From: Solirhodobacter olei
Lineage (GTDB): Bacteria > Pseudomonadota > Alphaproteobacteria > Rhodobacterales > Rhodobacteraceae
Length of the DNA stretch: 64,000 nt
Assembly: GCF_004010155.1 (NCBI RefSeq)
Contig: NZ_RRYH01000002.1
Location: 1 to 64,000, forward strand
Direction: 5' to 3'
Below the pieces are notes generated by a model. The model ran no database searches. It was not told the origin of the DNA and saw only the letters and a list, made by a program, of their open reading frames with translations. This document shows, in pieces, positions 24,894 to 33,815 of this stretch (the first letter of the stretch is position 1; the number at the start of each line of letters is the position of its first letter). A program made the position numbers and the translations under genes.

Positions 24894-25943
24894 ATGAAGC
24901 TGACGCCTGTAGCGGCACCGGACCACGAGGAGGTGCTGCGGGTCGAGGATCCGTCGGTCGGGCTTGTCGGGTTCATCGCGATACATTCGACCGCGCTCGG
25001 CCCGGCGGCCGGTGGGCTGAGGATGCGGCCCTATGCCAGCGAGGCCGAGGCGATCGAGGACGTGCTGCGGCTCTCGCGCGGAATGACCTTCAAGAACGCC
25101 GCCGCGGGGCTGCCCCTGGGGGGCGGCAAGGCGGTGATCATTGGTAATCCGGCGGTGGAGAAGCCCACGGGTCTGTTGGAAATCTTCGGCCTTGCCATCC
25201 AGACCCTGACCGGCCGCTACTGGACGGCCGAGGATATGGGGATGACGCCCGATGACATGGCGCTGGTGGCGCATGGCACGCGGTTCGTGGCGGGGCGGGT
25301 CGACGGGGCCTATGCCAGTGGCGACCCCTCGCCGGTGACCGCCCGGGGCATCTTCAACGCGATCCGCGTCACCGCGCGCCACCGCTTCGGCTCGGCCGAT
25401 CTCGAGGGGCGCCGGGTGGCGGTTCAGGGGGTGGGCCATGTCGGGCTCCACCTCTGCGCGCTGCTGTCCGACGCCGGGGCGGACCTGATCGTGGCCGACA
25501 GCGATGCCGCCGCTGCCGAAGCCGCGAAGGCGGCCTTCGGCGCCGAGGTCGTCGCGCCAGAGGCGATCCTGGCGGCCGAGGCGGACATCCTCGCGCCCTG
25601 CGCCGTGGGCGCGGTGCTGAACGAAACCACGATTCCCCGGCTTCGGGTCTCGGCCGTCGCGGGCGGGGCGAACAACCAGCTGGCCAGCGCCGCCGACGGC
25701 AAGCGGCTGCAGATGCGCGGCATCCTCTATGCGCCGGATTTCGTCGCCAATGCGGGTGGCATCATCAATGTCGCAACAGAGATCCTGAAGGTCCGCGACC
25801 GCGACCGTTTCGTGGCCAAGGGGCTGGCCGCGGCGGAAGAGACGCTGGACAGGATCTTCACCCGCGCGGCAGAGGCCGGGGTCAGCCCGAACGAGGTGGC
25901 GGAAGAGATCGTCGCCCACCGGATCGCCGAGAAGGCCGCCTGA
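24894..25943 (+). CDS. Leu/Phe/Val dehydrogenase-family amino-acid dehydrogenase
   Basis: The 349-residue enzyme is of the Glu/Leu/Phe/Val dehydrogenase superfamily, of the length of leucine and phenylalanine dehydrogenases (about 350-365). It oxidatively deaminates a branched or aromatic amino acid to the 2-oxo acid with NAD+. The catalytic lysines are in GMTFK (Lys67) and GLPLGGGK (Lys79); GPAAGGLRM precedes them. The Rossmann motif GVGHVG is near residue 180. FVANAGGIINV is typical of the C-terminal part. AGGAG precedes ATG 24894. Substrate preference (Leu, Val or Phe) cannot be settled from sequence. Confidence 0.88.
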   Translation: MKLTPVAAPDHEEVLRVEDPSVGLVGFIAIHSTALGPAAGGLRMRPYASEAEAIEDVLRLSRGMTFKNAAAGLPLGGGKAVIIGNPAVEKPTGLLEIFGLAIQTLTGRYWTAEDMGMTPDDMALVAHGTRFVAGRVDGAYASGDPSPVTARGIFNAIRVTARHRFGSADLEGRRVAVQGVGHVGLHLCALLSDAGADLIVADSDAAAAEAAKAAFGAEVVAPEAILAAEADILAPCAVGAVLNETTIPRLRVSAVAGGANNQLASAADGKRLQMRGILYAPDFVANAGGIINVATEILKVRDRDRFVAKGLAAAEETLDRIFTRAAEAGVSPNEVAEEIVAHRIAEKAA

Positions 25944-25983
25944 GGACGACGCTCTGGGCCGTCGCAGGCCTGGAGCGGACGGC

Positions 25984-27582
25984 TCAGACCATCATTTCCT
26001 TGGTCGCGGTCAGCTTCAGCTCCGGATAGTCGCGCCCGATCCGGTCGATGTCCCATTGCAGCCGCGTCAGGTAGACGAGGTCGCCGTCATTGTCGGTGGC
26101 GATGTGGCCCTTATTGACGTTGACGAATTTCTCTAGCTCGGCCTTGGGCCCCGAGACCCAGCGGGCAGAGGTGAATTGCGTCGGCTCGTAACGGACAGGC
26201 AGGGCGTATTCCTGTTCGATCCGGCTTGCCAGCACGTCGAACTGCAGCGCGCCAACGACGCCGACAATGAAGCCCGAGCCGATCATCGGCTTGAAGACCT
26301 TGGCGGCGCCTTCCTCGGAAAACTGCATCAGCGCCTTTTCCAGGTGCTTGGCCTTCAGCGGATCGGTCGCGCGGATGCCCTGCAGCAGTTCCGGCGCGAA
26401 GCTGGGGATGCCGGTGAAGCGCAGCGCCTCGCCCTCGGTCAGCGCGTCGCCGATGCGGAGCTGGCCGTGGTTCGGGATGCCGATGATGTCGCCGGCCCAG
26501 GCCTCCTCCGCCAACTCACGGTCGGCGGCGAGGAAGAGCACGGGGTTCGAGATCGCCATCGGCTTTTTGGCGCGCACATGCATCAGCTTCATGCCGCGCT
26601 CGAAATGGCCCGAGGCGAGCCGGACGAAGGCCACCCGGTCGCGGTGCTTGGGATCCATGTTGGCCTGGACTTTGAAGACGAAGCCCGCAACCGACTTCTC
26701 CTCCGGCGCGATCTCGCGTTCGGCGGCGCGCTGGGGCTGCGGCTCGGGGCCGTAGTCGCCGATCCCGGCCATCAGCTCCTTCACCCCGAAGGAGTTGATC
26801 GCGGAGCCGAACCAGATCGGCGTCAAATGCCCTTCAAGGAAGCTCTTGCGGTCGAAGGCGGGCAGAAGCTCGCGCGCCATCTCGACCTCCTCGCGGAGCT
26901 TGTCGAGTAGGCCCGGGGGGATGTGCTCGGCAAGCTTGGGGTCGTCCAGACCCTCGATCTTGATCGACTCCGCCACGCGGTTGCGGTCGGCCCGGTCCAT
27001 CAGCTCCAGCCGGTCGCGCAGGATATCGTAGCAGCCGAGGAATTCGCGCCCCTGTCCGATGGGCCAGGAGGCGGGGGTCACGTCGATGGCGAGCGATTGC
27101 TGGATCTCGTCGATGATCTCGAACGTGTCGCGGCTCTCGCGGTCCATCTTGTTGCAGAAGGTCAGGATCGGCAGGTCGCGGAGCCGGCAGACCTCGAAAA
27201 GCTTGCGGGTCTGGCTTTCGACGCCCTTGGCCCCGTCGATCACCATGATCGCGGCATCGACCGCGGTCAGCGTGCGATAGGTGTCCTCCGAGAAGTCCGA
27301 GTGGCCGGGCGTGTCGACGAGGTTGAAGCGGTACTTCCCGAACTCGAAGGACATGGCGGAGGCGGAGACGGAGATGCCGCGCTCCTGCTCCAGCTTCATG
27401 AAGTCCGAGCGGGTGCGCCGCGCCTCGCCCTTGGCGCGGACCTGGCCGGCCATCTGGATCGCGCCGCCGAAGAGCAGGAACTTCTCGGTCAGTGTGGTCT
27501 TGCCGGCGTCCGGGTGCGAGATGATCGCGAAGGTCCGGCGGCGGGCGATTTCGGGCGGAAGGGCGGGGCGATTGTCGAGCAT
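25984..27582 (-). CDS. prfC: Peptide chain release factor 3
   Basis: The 532-residue translational GTPase releases class I release factors from the ribosome. G-motifs are SHPDAGKTT (G1, 22-30), DTPGHSDF (G3) and NKMD (G4); the switch I region includes RTRSDFMKLEQERGISVS. C-terminal domains follow normally, ending LKLTATKEMM. Length is standard. The gene is convergent with the dehydrogenase and ends 40 bp from it. A very long minus-strand frame overlapping this gene is an artefact. Confidence 0.96.
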   Translation of the reverse strand: MLDNRPALPPEIARRRTFAIISHPDAGKTTLTEKFLLFGGAIQMAGQVRAKGEARRTRSDFMKLEQERGISVSASAMSFEFGKYRFNLVDTPGHSDFSEDTYRTLTAVDAAIMVIDGAKGVESQTRKLFEVCRLRDLPILTFCNKMDRESRDTFEIIDEIQQSLAIDVTPASWPIGQGREFLGCYDILRDRLELMDRADRNRVAESIKIEGLDDPKLAEHIPPGLLDKLREEVEMARELLPAFDRKSFLEGHLTPIWFGSAINSFGVKELMAGIGDYGPEPQPQRAAEREIAPEEKSVAGFVFKVQANMDPKHRDRVAFVRLASGHFERGMKLMHVRAKKPMAISNPVLFLAADRELAEEAWAGDIIGIPNHGQLRIGDALTEGEALRFTGIPSFAPELLQGIRATDPLKAKHLEKALMQFSEEGAAKVFKPMIGSGFIVGVVGALQFDVLASRIEQEYALPVRYEPTQFTSARWVSGPKAELEKFVNVNKGHIATDNDGDLVYLTRLQWDIDRIGRDYPELKLTATKEMMV

Positions 27583-27898
27583 GGGGGCCTATAGCCCGCC
27601 GCCGGGGAGGCGGCAAGCGGCGCGATGCGCGCGGGGCCGGGTGCATGTTTCCCCGCTGGCAACAGAGTTGTGAACACGGGTTCGTGCAACTCAACTGCGG
27701 CGAGAGCATGGTTAATTGCGGCACGGAGAAGGCGAGCCTTCGGCGGTAGGTGGTGACGAGCGTGTGGGTGGAATGGTCGAAGGCGCGCCCCCGATTGCCG
27801 CTGCATGCAGCGGCGCCTTCCAGAGAGAGGAACTGAAACGACCCGGGCCGGACGGTCTCGGGGGAACGGCTGCGGCCGGGGCTTGGAGAAGACGAGTG
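27583..27898. other. Divergent intergenic region prfC / lipoprotein
   Basis: These 316 bp hold the prfC promoter and that of the lipoprotein gene. An upstream in-frame extension of the lipoprotein exists but lacks a signal peptide at its start, so it is taken as non-coding. No clear operator is visible. Confidence 0.4.
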
Positions 27899-28651
27899 AT
27901 GACGAAGATCGAGAGGACGGCCCTGCGCGTGGCCGCCGTCGGGGCAGTGCTGCTTCTGGCGGGATGTGGCGGGTCGGGGGTGACGGCGGGTGCGGGTGCG
28001 GCGAGTTCGGGTTGCGGCTGTGGCAGCAGCACGCAGGTCACCGCGGCAAGTGACCCGGTGGACTACTACACCAATGTGCTGGTGCCGGGCTACAACAGCT
28101 ATCACGACGAGCTGTACGGCGATACCTATACCGGCGCGACGGCGATGGCGAACACCACCACCATGCCGACAACCGGAACGGCCACCTACACGGGCTATGC
28201 GGTAATTAACGGCAACTACGACAACGCGGTGACCACCCAGCCAAATATCGTGGCGGCCGGAACGGCCGAGTTGTCCGCGGATTTCGGCAACGGATCGTTG
28301 AGCGGGTCTGCGACGAACTTCGTCGGCGGGCCCTTCGGTCCGCCCGATCCGAAGACCGGGATCCGCAGGCCGACGACAAAGGTCCAGTACTATGCTGGCA
28401 CCGTGACCGTCAGCAACGGTTGCATTGGCACTGCAAATGGCTGTTCCAACGTGACGCAGCCCTACCAGGTTTCCGCCAACTACAAGGGGACGCTGACAGG
28501 AGGCGGGAATACGGTCGCGGTCAGCGGCCAGGCCCTGGGCGATTTCAAAGGCACCTCGGCCCAGGGCGTGACGCTCCTCACGAATACCGGCACGGTCACC
28601 CTGAATGGCGCGAAGGTGGATGGCGGCGTGCAGATATACGCCAAGCAATGA
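27899..28651 (+). CDS. TbpB-like beta-barrel surface lipoprotein (first copy)
   Basis: The 250-residue protein begins MTKIERTALRVAAVGAVLLLAGC, a lipoprotein signal with the modified cysteine at residue 23, followed by a Cys/Gly-rich tether. The C-terminal half carries the repeating pattern GTATYTGYA, LSADFGNGSLSGSATNF, GTLTGGGNTVAVSGQALGDFKG. This resembles the beta-barrel domain of transferrin-binding protein B/HpuA-type lipoproteins, in which GTAxYxG and DFxxGxLxG are hallmarks. Such proteins are often moved to the surface by Slam; no Slam gene is in the window. Ligand unknown; transferrin binding is not implied. A related protein is encoded at 41208-42014. GGAG lies about 10 nt before the ATG. 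Confidence 0.72.
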   Translation: MTKIERTALRVAAVGAVLLLAGCGGSGVTAGAGAASSGCGCGSSTQVTAASDPVDYYTNVLVPGYNSYHDELYGDTYTGATAMANTTTMPTTGTATYTGYAVINGNYDNAVTTQPNIVAAGTAELSADFGNGSLSGSATNFVGGPFGPPDPKTGIRRPTTKVQYYAGTVTVSNGCIGTANGCSNVTQPYQVSANYKGTLTGGGNTVAVSGQALGDFKGTSAQGVTLLTNTGTVTLNGAKVDGGVQIYAKQ

Positions 28652-28683
28652 AGGTTGGGCGGCGGGCGCGCCGCTGACGCCGC

Positions 28684-29718
28684 TCACCCCGCCTTCCGCT
28701 GCTGGAAGAACGCCGGGCCACCGAGCATGGTCAGGGCGCGACGCCCGGCCTCCGTCCCGAAATGCTGGCGCTGGGAGAGGCCGGGGAAGCGGGTCCTGAG
28801 CTCCTCTGCCAGGGCCTCGGGCAGGTGCGAGAGGGTGGCGTCGTTGACCATCAGGCTCTCGGCCGGGATGCCCTCGGCATAGATGATCTCGTGCCGGTCG
28901 AAGATCAGGCTGAAATAGTCGACATAGCCACCCTGGCGCAGGAACACGCGTTCGCCATCCACCAGATGCTTGGCCTGGACCAGAAGCTCCGCCGTGTCGG
29001 CCAGACGGTTGCCGTCGCGCTGGTAGAGGAACATGCGGTGATGCTGGCCGACGATCAGGTCGCCGGCGTTGCCAAGCGCGCCGGCGGTGATGACGATGGG
29101 CGCATAGCTGCCGAGCGCCCGCAGCGTTGCCCGGCCGATCCAGCGCAGCGGCTGGGCCCCGTGATCGCGGGTCAGCACGCGGTCGCCGGGTTTCAGGCCC
29201 TCGATCGGGATCTGGCTGCCGTCGGCCAGCGCGATCATCGTCCCGCGTCCGAAGGAGATGCAGATCAGGTCGGAGAGCCGCGCGGTACCGGGATCGGCCT
29301 CCGCCCGTATCAGGGTGTAGTCTACCTTCGGCTCCATCGGCGAAAGGGGCAGGGCGTAAAGCCCCCCCGGCCCGTCCGGACACAGGAGGAGCAGTTCCAC
29401 CATGTCGCCTTCCGGCGCCATCAGAGTCAGCCGCGCGCAAAGCGCGACCCAGCCGCCGGGCCGGCCAACGTCGGAACCCGCCGCGATCGGCTGTCGCCGC
29501 TTGTCCACGCATGCGTCAGACGCCGCGATGGTCAGGCGCAGGGCATTCGCGCCCGCCGCGAGCTGGTAGACATCGCCGAGGCAGAGCGTCTCGAGATCCC
29601 CCAGCGGATCGCCGAGATTGGCCCCGGCGCGGACCGAGATCACCTCGGACGGAAACACCTGGCAGGTGAGGCGGGGTGGCAGGGCGAAGGGGCTTGCGGG
29701 ATGGGATGGGTCCGCCAT
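28684..29718 (-). CDS. Hint-domain protein
   Basis: The 344-residue protein has an N-terminal domain of about 140 residues of unknown fold. A Hint (Hedgehog/intein) domain follows (about 150-290): SFGRGTMIALADGSQIPIEGLKPGDRVLTRDHGAQPLRWIGR, then VGQHHRMFL and FSLIFDRHEIIYAEG. Such free-standing Hint proteins are abundant in Rhodobacterales. The first residue of the Hint block is Ser where Cys is usual, so autoprocessing, if any, would use Ser. No signal peptide is visible. Function unknown. The upstream ribosome site is weak. Confidence 0.82.
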   Translation of the reverse strand: MADPSHPASPFALPPRLTCQVFPSEVISVRAGANLGDPLGDLETLCLGDVYQLAAGANALRLTIAASDACVDKRRQPIAAGSDVGRPGGWVALCARLTLMAPEGDMVELLLLCPDGPGGLYALPLSPMEPKVDYTLIRAEADPGTARLSDLICISFGRGTMIALADGSQIPIEGLKPGDRVLTRDHGAQPLRWIGRATLRALGSYAPIVITAGALGNAGDLIVGQHHRMFLYQRDGNRLADTAELLVQAKHLVDGERVFLRQGGYVDYFSLIFDRHEIIYAEGIPAESLMVNDATLSHLPEALAEELRTRFPGLSQRQHFGTEAGRRALTMLGGPAFFQQRKAG

Positions 29719-29902
29719 GGGGACTTGGCACTCTTTCTAACGTGGAACTCGGACAGGGTCGGCGGCAGGTGTTTGAGCAGGATTGGCGCAACAAGGTTAA
29801 CGAAGTGTTGAGAGACCTGCGGGCCCGGATCTGCCCCCGCCGATTTCCGGCTTTCAGCCCCCCGGACGGAGTGTTAGCCAGAGGAAAAGACGGGAGGACG
29901 GA

Positions 29903-30679
29903 ATGGATCTTGGTATCAAGGGCCGACGCGCGCTGGTCTGCGCGGCCTCGAAGGGGCTCGGCTACGGCTGCGCCGAGGCGCTGGCCGAGGCGGGCGTGGA
30001 CCTGGTCATCAATGCCCGCGGCGAAGCGGCGCTCGAGTCCGCGGCAGAGCGGCTGCGCGCCAAGGGCGTGCGCGTCACCGCGGTTGCCGCCGACATCACC
30101 ACGGCTGAGGGCCAGGCGCGTGTGCTCGCCGCGGCAGGGGATGTGGATATCCTCGTTACCAACGCCGGCGGCCCGCCGCCGGGGATCTGGAGTAACTGGA
30201 GCCGTGCCGATTTCATCGACGCGCTCGACAAGAGCATGCTGACGCCGATCGCGCTGATGCAGGCCTGCCTGCCGGGAATGATGACGCGCGGCTGGGGAAG
30301 GGTGGTCAACATCACCTCGCGCTCCGTCAAGGCGCCGATCCCGCAGCTGGGGCTGTCGAACACGGCGCGGACCGGGCTGACCGGCTTCGTTGCCGGCACC
30401 TCTCGGCAAGTGGCGCCGAGCGGGGTGACGATCAACAACCTCCTGCCCGGGGCCCATGCGACCGACCGCACGCTGGAACTGGACGGCGCGGCGGCTGAGG
30501 CGCGTGGCGTGCCGCGCGAGGAGGTGGCCGCCGCCAACGCCGCCGCGATCCCCGTCGGCCGCTACGGCACGCCTCAGGAGTTCGGCGCGATGTGCGCCTT
30601 TCTCTGCTCCGTCCATGCCGGTTTCATCGTCGGGCAGAACATCCTTCTCGACGGCGGGGCGGTGAACGCAACAATCTGA
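29903..30679 (+). CDS. Atypical short-chain dehydrogenase/reductase-family protein
   Basis: The 258-residue Rossmann protein has an imperfect cofactor motif (CAASKGLG for TGxxxGxG), NAGG after strand 4 (ILVTNAGGPPPG), and NITSRSVKAP where the catalytic Ser lies. The usual YxxxK is replaced by LSNTAR, so the Tyr and Lys of the active site are missing. This matches a known subgroup of BKR-like SDRs that lack the canonical tetrad. GGGAGG precedes ATG 29903. It is a single gene between a Hint gene and tatABC. The reaction is unknown. Confidence 0.85.
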   Translation: MDLGIKGRRALVCAASKGLGYGCAEALAEAGVDLVINARGEAALESAAERLRAKGVRVTAVAADITTAEGQARVLAAAGDVDILVTNAGGPPPGIWSNWSRADFIDALDKSMLTPIALMQACLPGMMTRGWGRVVNITSRSVKAPIPQLGLSNTARTGLTGFVAGTSRQVAPSGVTINNLLPGAHATDRTLELDGAAAEARGVPREEVAAANAAAIPVGRYGTPQEFGAMCAFLCSVHAGFIVGQNILLDGGAVNATI

Positions 30680-30796
30680 CGCGGGCGCGGAAAAAACCCA
30701 GCCTCACGGCGGATTCGGGCTTTGATCCGGCGCGCCGAGGCCATATGTCAGAGAAGAAGGCACGGGCGCAGAATTCGTGCCGAGATGGAGGATGAC

Positions 30797-30988
30797 ATGC
30801 TCAACAACATCGGGCTTCCCGGCCTGATCCTGATCGCGGTGGTGTTCCTCGTGCTCTTCGGCAAGGGCAAGGTGAGCAACCTGATGGGCGAAGTCGGCAA
30901 GGGGATCACCGCTTTCAAGAAGGGCATCAACGACGGCGCCCAGGCGAGTGACGAGACCAAGAAGGTCGAGGAGAAGGACAAGGCCTGA
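30797..30988 (+). CDS. tatA: Twin-arginine translocase subunit TatA
   Basis: The 63-residue protein has an N-terminal membrane helix (LPGLILIAVVFLVLFG), the FGKGK hinge and an amphipathic helix (VSNLMGEVGKGITAFKKGI), then a charged tail. It forms the size-variable channel of the Tat system. ATG 30797 with GGAG 6 nt upstream is preferred over ATG 30785. It leads the tatABC group; the binding protein at 5218-6462 is a likely client. Confidence 0.93.
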   Translation: MLNNIGLPGLILIAVVFLVLFGKGKVSNLMGEVGKGITAFKKGINDGAQASDETKKVEEKDKA

Positions 30989-31026
30989 GGGCCTGGTCGC
31001 GGGAATCTGAGGCGGGCTGACGCGTA

Positions 31027-31848
31027 ATGTTTGATATCGGCTGGTCCGAATTGATGCTGATCGGCATTGCGGCGCTCATTTTCGTGGGCCCCAAGGATTT
31101 GCCGAAGATGTTCCACGCCCTGGGCCAGTTCACGGCCAAGGCGCGGGCCATGGCGCGGGATTTCCAGAACGCCATGGAACAGGCCGCGCGCGAGGCCGGG
31201 GTCGATGAGGTCGCGAGCGATATCAAGAACCTGACCTCCGCCCGGTCGCTTGGGCTCGATGCGCTCTCGAGCGCCAGCAAGAAGCTCGATGCCTGGGACC
31301 AGACCAAGCGCGCGGTGAATTCCGGCGCAGACGAGGCAAAGACCGAAGGCGAAGGGGAGATGGGGCCGGAAACGGCCGCGCTCGCCGCCAAGGTCAAGGC
31401 CGGCTCGGACGAGGCCGAGGCCCGGGCGGCGGAGATGGCGGCGCTGCGCGACAAGCCCACGCCCGAGGAGCTGGCCGAGGCAACGTTCGAACATCATGAC
31501 ATTGGCGCGGATGCCGCGCCGAAGAAGGCCCGCAAACCGCGCGCCAAGCCGGCCGCAAAGGCCGCAGCCGCGACGGAAGACGCGGCGGCCGACACGGCCA
31601 AGGCCGCATCAAAATCGGCTACCAAGACCAGGAAAACCCCCGCAAAATCCGCGCGGAAGCCGGCGGCCAAGACGACGGCTGCAACCGCCGAAGCCGAGGC
31701 GCCTGCCGCCTCGAAACCGCGCAGCCGTGCCAAGGCGGCAGCAAAGCCGAAGGCCGCGGCCACCAGGGCCAATGGCGCTGACGAGACGGCCTCCGCGACC
31801 CCCAAGACACCGCGCAAACGCGCCGCGTCCCGGAACACTGACGCATGA
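31027..31848 (+). CDS. tatB: Twin-arginine translocase subunit TatB with long Ala/Lys-rich tail
   Basis: The N-terminus ([35 protein letters not shown]) is classic TatB, with the membrane helix, the conserved Glu and the GPKDLP hinge, then the amphipathic helix. TatB with TatC recognises twin-arginine signals. At 273 residues it is much longer than the usual 130-200. The last 110 residues are Ala, Lys, Pro, Thr and Arg repeats ([26 protein letters not shown]) resembling histone H1 tails. The stop overlaps tatC by 4 bp. The tail faces the cytoplasm by topology. Confidence 0.93.
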   Translation: MFDIGWSELMLIGIAALIFVGPKDLPKMFHALGQFTAKARAMARDFQNAMEQAAREAGVDEVASDIKNLTSARSLGLDALSSASKKLDAWDQTKRAVNSGADEAKTEGEGEMGPETAALAAKVKAGSDEAEARAAEMAALRDKPTPEELAEATFEHHDIGADAAPKKARKPRAKPAAKAAAATEDAAADTAKAASKSATKTRKTPAKSARKPAAKTTAATAEAEAPAASKPRSRAKAAAKPKAAATRANGADETASATPKTPRKRAASRNTDA

Positions 31849-32681
31849 GCACAGAAGACCTCGACGAGTCCTCCGCCCCGCTGATGGAACACTTGGCGGA
31901 GCTGCGCCAGCGGCTGATCTGGTCGGTCAGCGCCTTCCTCGTGGGGCTGGTGCTCTGCTACATGGTTGCCGACCCGATCTTCAACTTCCTGACCCGACCG
32001 ATCTGCCATGCCATGGCCTCGCGCCATCAGGAGTGCGGGCTGCAGATGATCAAGCTGCAGGAGGGCTTCTTCGTCGCCATCCGGATCTCGGCGATCGGCG
32101 GGCTGGTGCTGTCCTTCCCGGTCATCTCCTACCAGCTGTGGCGCTTCGTGGCGCCTGGGCTATACAAGAAGGAACGCGCGGCGTTCCTGCCGTTCCTCAT
32201 CGCCTCTCCAGCGATGTTCCTGCTGGGCGCGGCCTTCGCCTATTACCTGATCCTGCCGATGGCCTTCCGGTTCTTCTTGAGCTTCCAGCAGCCGGGGCTG
32301 GGCGATGCGACGGCGGGCACCGGCAAGGCGCTGGCGCAGGCGGGGATCACCTTCCACGGCTCGATCGAGGCCTATCTCTCGCTCACCACCACCTTCATCG
32401 TCGCCTTCGGCCTGTGCTTCCAGCTTCCGGTGCTGCTGACGCTGATGGGCAAGGCGGGGATCATCTCTGCCCAGGCGCTGGCGAGCGTGCGGCGCTATGC
32501 TGTGCTGGCGATCCTGGTGCTGGCCGCGGTGGTGACGCCGCCCGATGTGGTCTCTCAGCTGACGCTCTTCACGGTGATCTACGGTCTGTTCGAGATCTCC
32601 ATCCTGCTGATCCGCCGGATCGAGCGGAAGCGCGATGAGCAGCTTCGCGAAGAGGGCCTGCTGGACGACGACGAAGAATGA
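31845..32681 (+). CDS. tatC: Twin-arginine translocase subunit TatC
   Basis: The 278-residue, six-helix membrane protein is the main receptor for twin-arginine signals. Family features are [18 protein letters not shown] at the N-terminus, with the conserved Glu and Arg, [21 protein letters not shown] in the first cytoplasmic loop region, and VTPPDVVSQ near helix 5. It overlaps tatB and the DUF815 gene by 4 bp each. Confidence 0.96.
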   Translation: MSTEDLDESSAPLMEHLAELRQRLIWSVSAFLVGLVLCYMVADPIFNFLTRPICHAMASRHQECGLQMIKLQEGFFVAIRISAIGGLVLSFPVISYQLWRFVAPGLYKKERAAFLPFLIASPAMFLLGAAFAYYLILPMAFRFFLSFQQPGLGDATAGTGKALAQAGITFHGSIEAYLSLTTTFIVAFGLCFQLPVLLTLMGKAGIISAQALASVRRYAVLAILVLAAVVTPPDVVSQLTLFTVIYGLFEISILLIRRIERKRDEQLREEGLLDDDEE

Positions 32682-33514
32682 GCGACCCGCTGGAAAGGAT
32701 CGCGGCGGCGCTTGAAAGGCTGAGCCCGCCGCCGGGCCGGGTGCCTGATTTCGCGGGTTCGGACGCCTTCGTCTGGCATGTGAAACCCGATCGGCTGGAG
32801 CCGGTGGACGAGATCAACCGCGTCGCGCTGCCGCTTCTTGTCGGTATCGACCGGGCCCGGGACATCCTGCTGGAGAATACCCTGCAGTTCGCCCGCGGCC
32901 TGCCCGCCAACAATGCCCTGCTCTGGGGGGCACGGGGGATGGGAAAGTCCAGCCTTGTCAAGGCGGTACACGCCGAGGTTCTGGCGCGCGGCACCCCCCT
33001 CAAGCTGGTCGAGATGCAGCGCGAGGACCTGCCCTCTGTCGGGCGGCTCCTCAATATGCTGCGGGGCACGAAGGCCCGGTTCCTGCTGTTCTGTGACGAC
33101 CTGTCGTTCAGCCATGATGACGAGCATTACAAGAGCCTGAAGGCGGTGCTGGACGGCGGGATCGAGGGGCGGCCGAAGAACGTCATCCTCTACGCCACAT
33201 CCAACCGCCGTCACCTGATGCCGCGGGACATGATCGAGAACGAACGTTCGACCGCCATCAATCCGTCCGAGGCGGTGGAGGAAAAGGTGTCGCTCTCCGA
33301 CCGGTTCGGGCTGTGGCTGGGCTTTCATCCCTGCGGGCAGGACGAATACCTCGCCATGATCCGGGGCTATTGCGACGCCTATGGCGTGGAGATCGACGAG
33401 GCGACGCTGCGCGCCGAGGCGATCGAGTGGCAGGCGACGCGCGGGGCGCGCTCCGGCCGGGTCGCCTGGCAGTATTTCACCGATCTCGCCGGGCGGCGGG
33501 GCGTGGTGATCTGA
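32678..33514 (+). CDS. DUF815-family AAA-type ATPase
   Basis: The 278-residue protein has Walker [15 protein letters not shown] (about 87-100), Walker B-like [10 protein letters not shown] and a sensor-type [14 protein letters not shown]. These place it in the DUF815 ATPase family, for which no settled role is known. It is translationally coupled to tatC (ATGA overlap), an arrangement often seen in Rhodobacterales. Whether it helps Tat or is only co-transcribed is open. Confidence 0.88.
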   Translation: MSDPLERIAAALERLSPPPGRVPDFAGSDAFVWHVKPDRLEPVDEINRVALPLLVGIDRARDILLENTLQFARGLPANNALLWGARGMGKSSLVKAVHAEVLARGTPLKLVEMQREDLPSVGRLLNMLRGTKARFLLFCDDLSFSHDDEHYKSLKAVLDGGIEGRPKNVILYATSNRRHLMPRDMIENERSTAINPSEAVEEKVSLSDRFGLWLGFHPCGQDEYLAMIRGYCDAYGVEIDEATLRAEAIEWQATRGARSGRVAWQYFTDLAGRRGVVI

Positions 33515-33622
33515 CACCGGCCCCGGCCGGCTTCCTTAAGCAAGTGTTTATGCGGCGTCCCCGAGACCGGGTGGGCGTCTGATGCCGTGCGCGCAATGCG
33601 CTGAAAAAGCGTGAAAAAGGCG

Positions 33623-33666
33623 ATACCGAAAAAGCACCGCTTTTGCACCGCTTTCGCACCGATTTT
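33623..33666. repeat. 11-bp tandem array, consensus GCACCGNTTTN (first site)
   Basis: Four adjoining 11-mers read ATACCGAAAAA, GCACCGCTTTT, GCACCGCTTTC and GCACCGATTTT. The central unit GCACCGCTTTC plus the next GCACCG recurs exactly in a similar array at 44381-44435. The period is about one helical turn, and both arrays are intergenic. Confidence 0.65.
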
Positions 33667-33776
33667 GGTTTTTGAATGTGTTTCAGCGTCAAGACAGGGC
33701 GGCGCAGCCAGGAGGGGCAATAATATATCTTATTATCAATGGCTTAAGTTTATTTCCTCACACGCCGGGTGAGGTT

Positions 33777-33806
33777 GCGCGCCGCCCGTTTGGCCGGACG
33801 GCGCGC
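33777..33806 (-). terminator. Hairpin after nlpD
   Basis: GCGCGCCG (33777-33784) and CGGCGCGC (33799-33806) pair, with further partial pairing inside, starting 10 bp past the nlpD stop. No T-run follows. Confidence 0.45.
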
Positions 33807-33815
33807 AGGACCGCC

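Larger units (their letters stand above)
33515..33815. other. Convergent intergenic region with an 11-bp tandem array
   Basis: These 301 bp lie between the convergent DUF815 and nlpD genes. They hold the 11-bp array at 33623-33666 and an AT-rich stretch at 33718-33762 (TAATATATCTTATTATC), unusual in this GC-rich window. A GC stem (GCGCGCCG 33777-33784, CGGCGCGC 33799-33806) probably ends nlpD transcripts. No coding frame is supported. Confidence 0.55.

Noticed and set aside
26834-29512. Minus-strand frame of almost 900 codons across prfC and the lipoprotein
   Set aside because: It is Arg/Pro/Ala-rich shadow sequence overlapping prfC in another frame and the lipoprotein and Hint genes.
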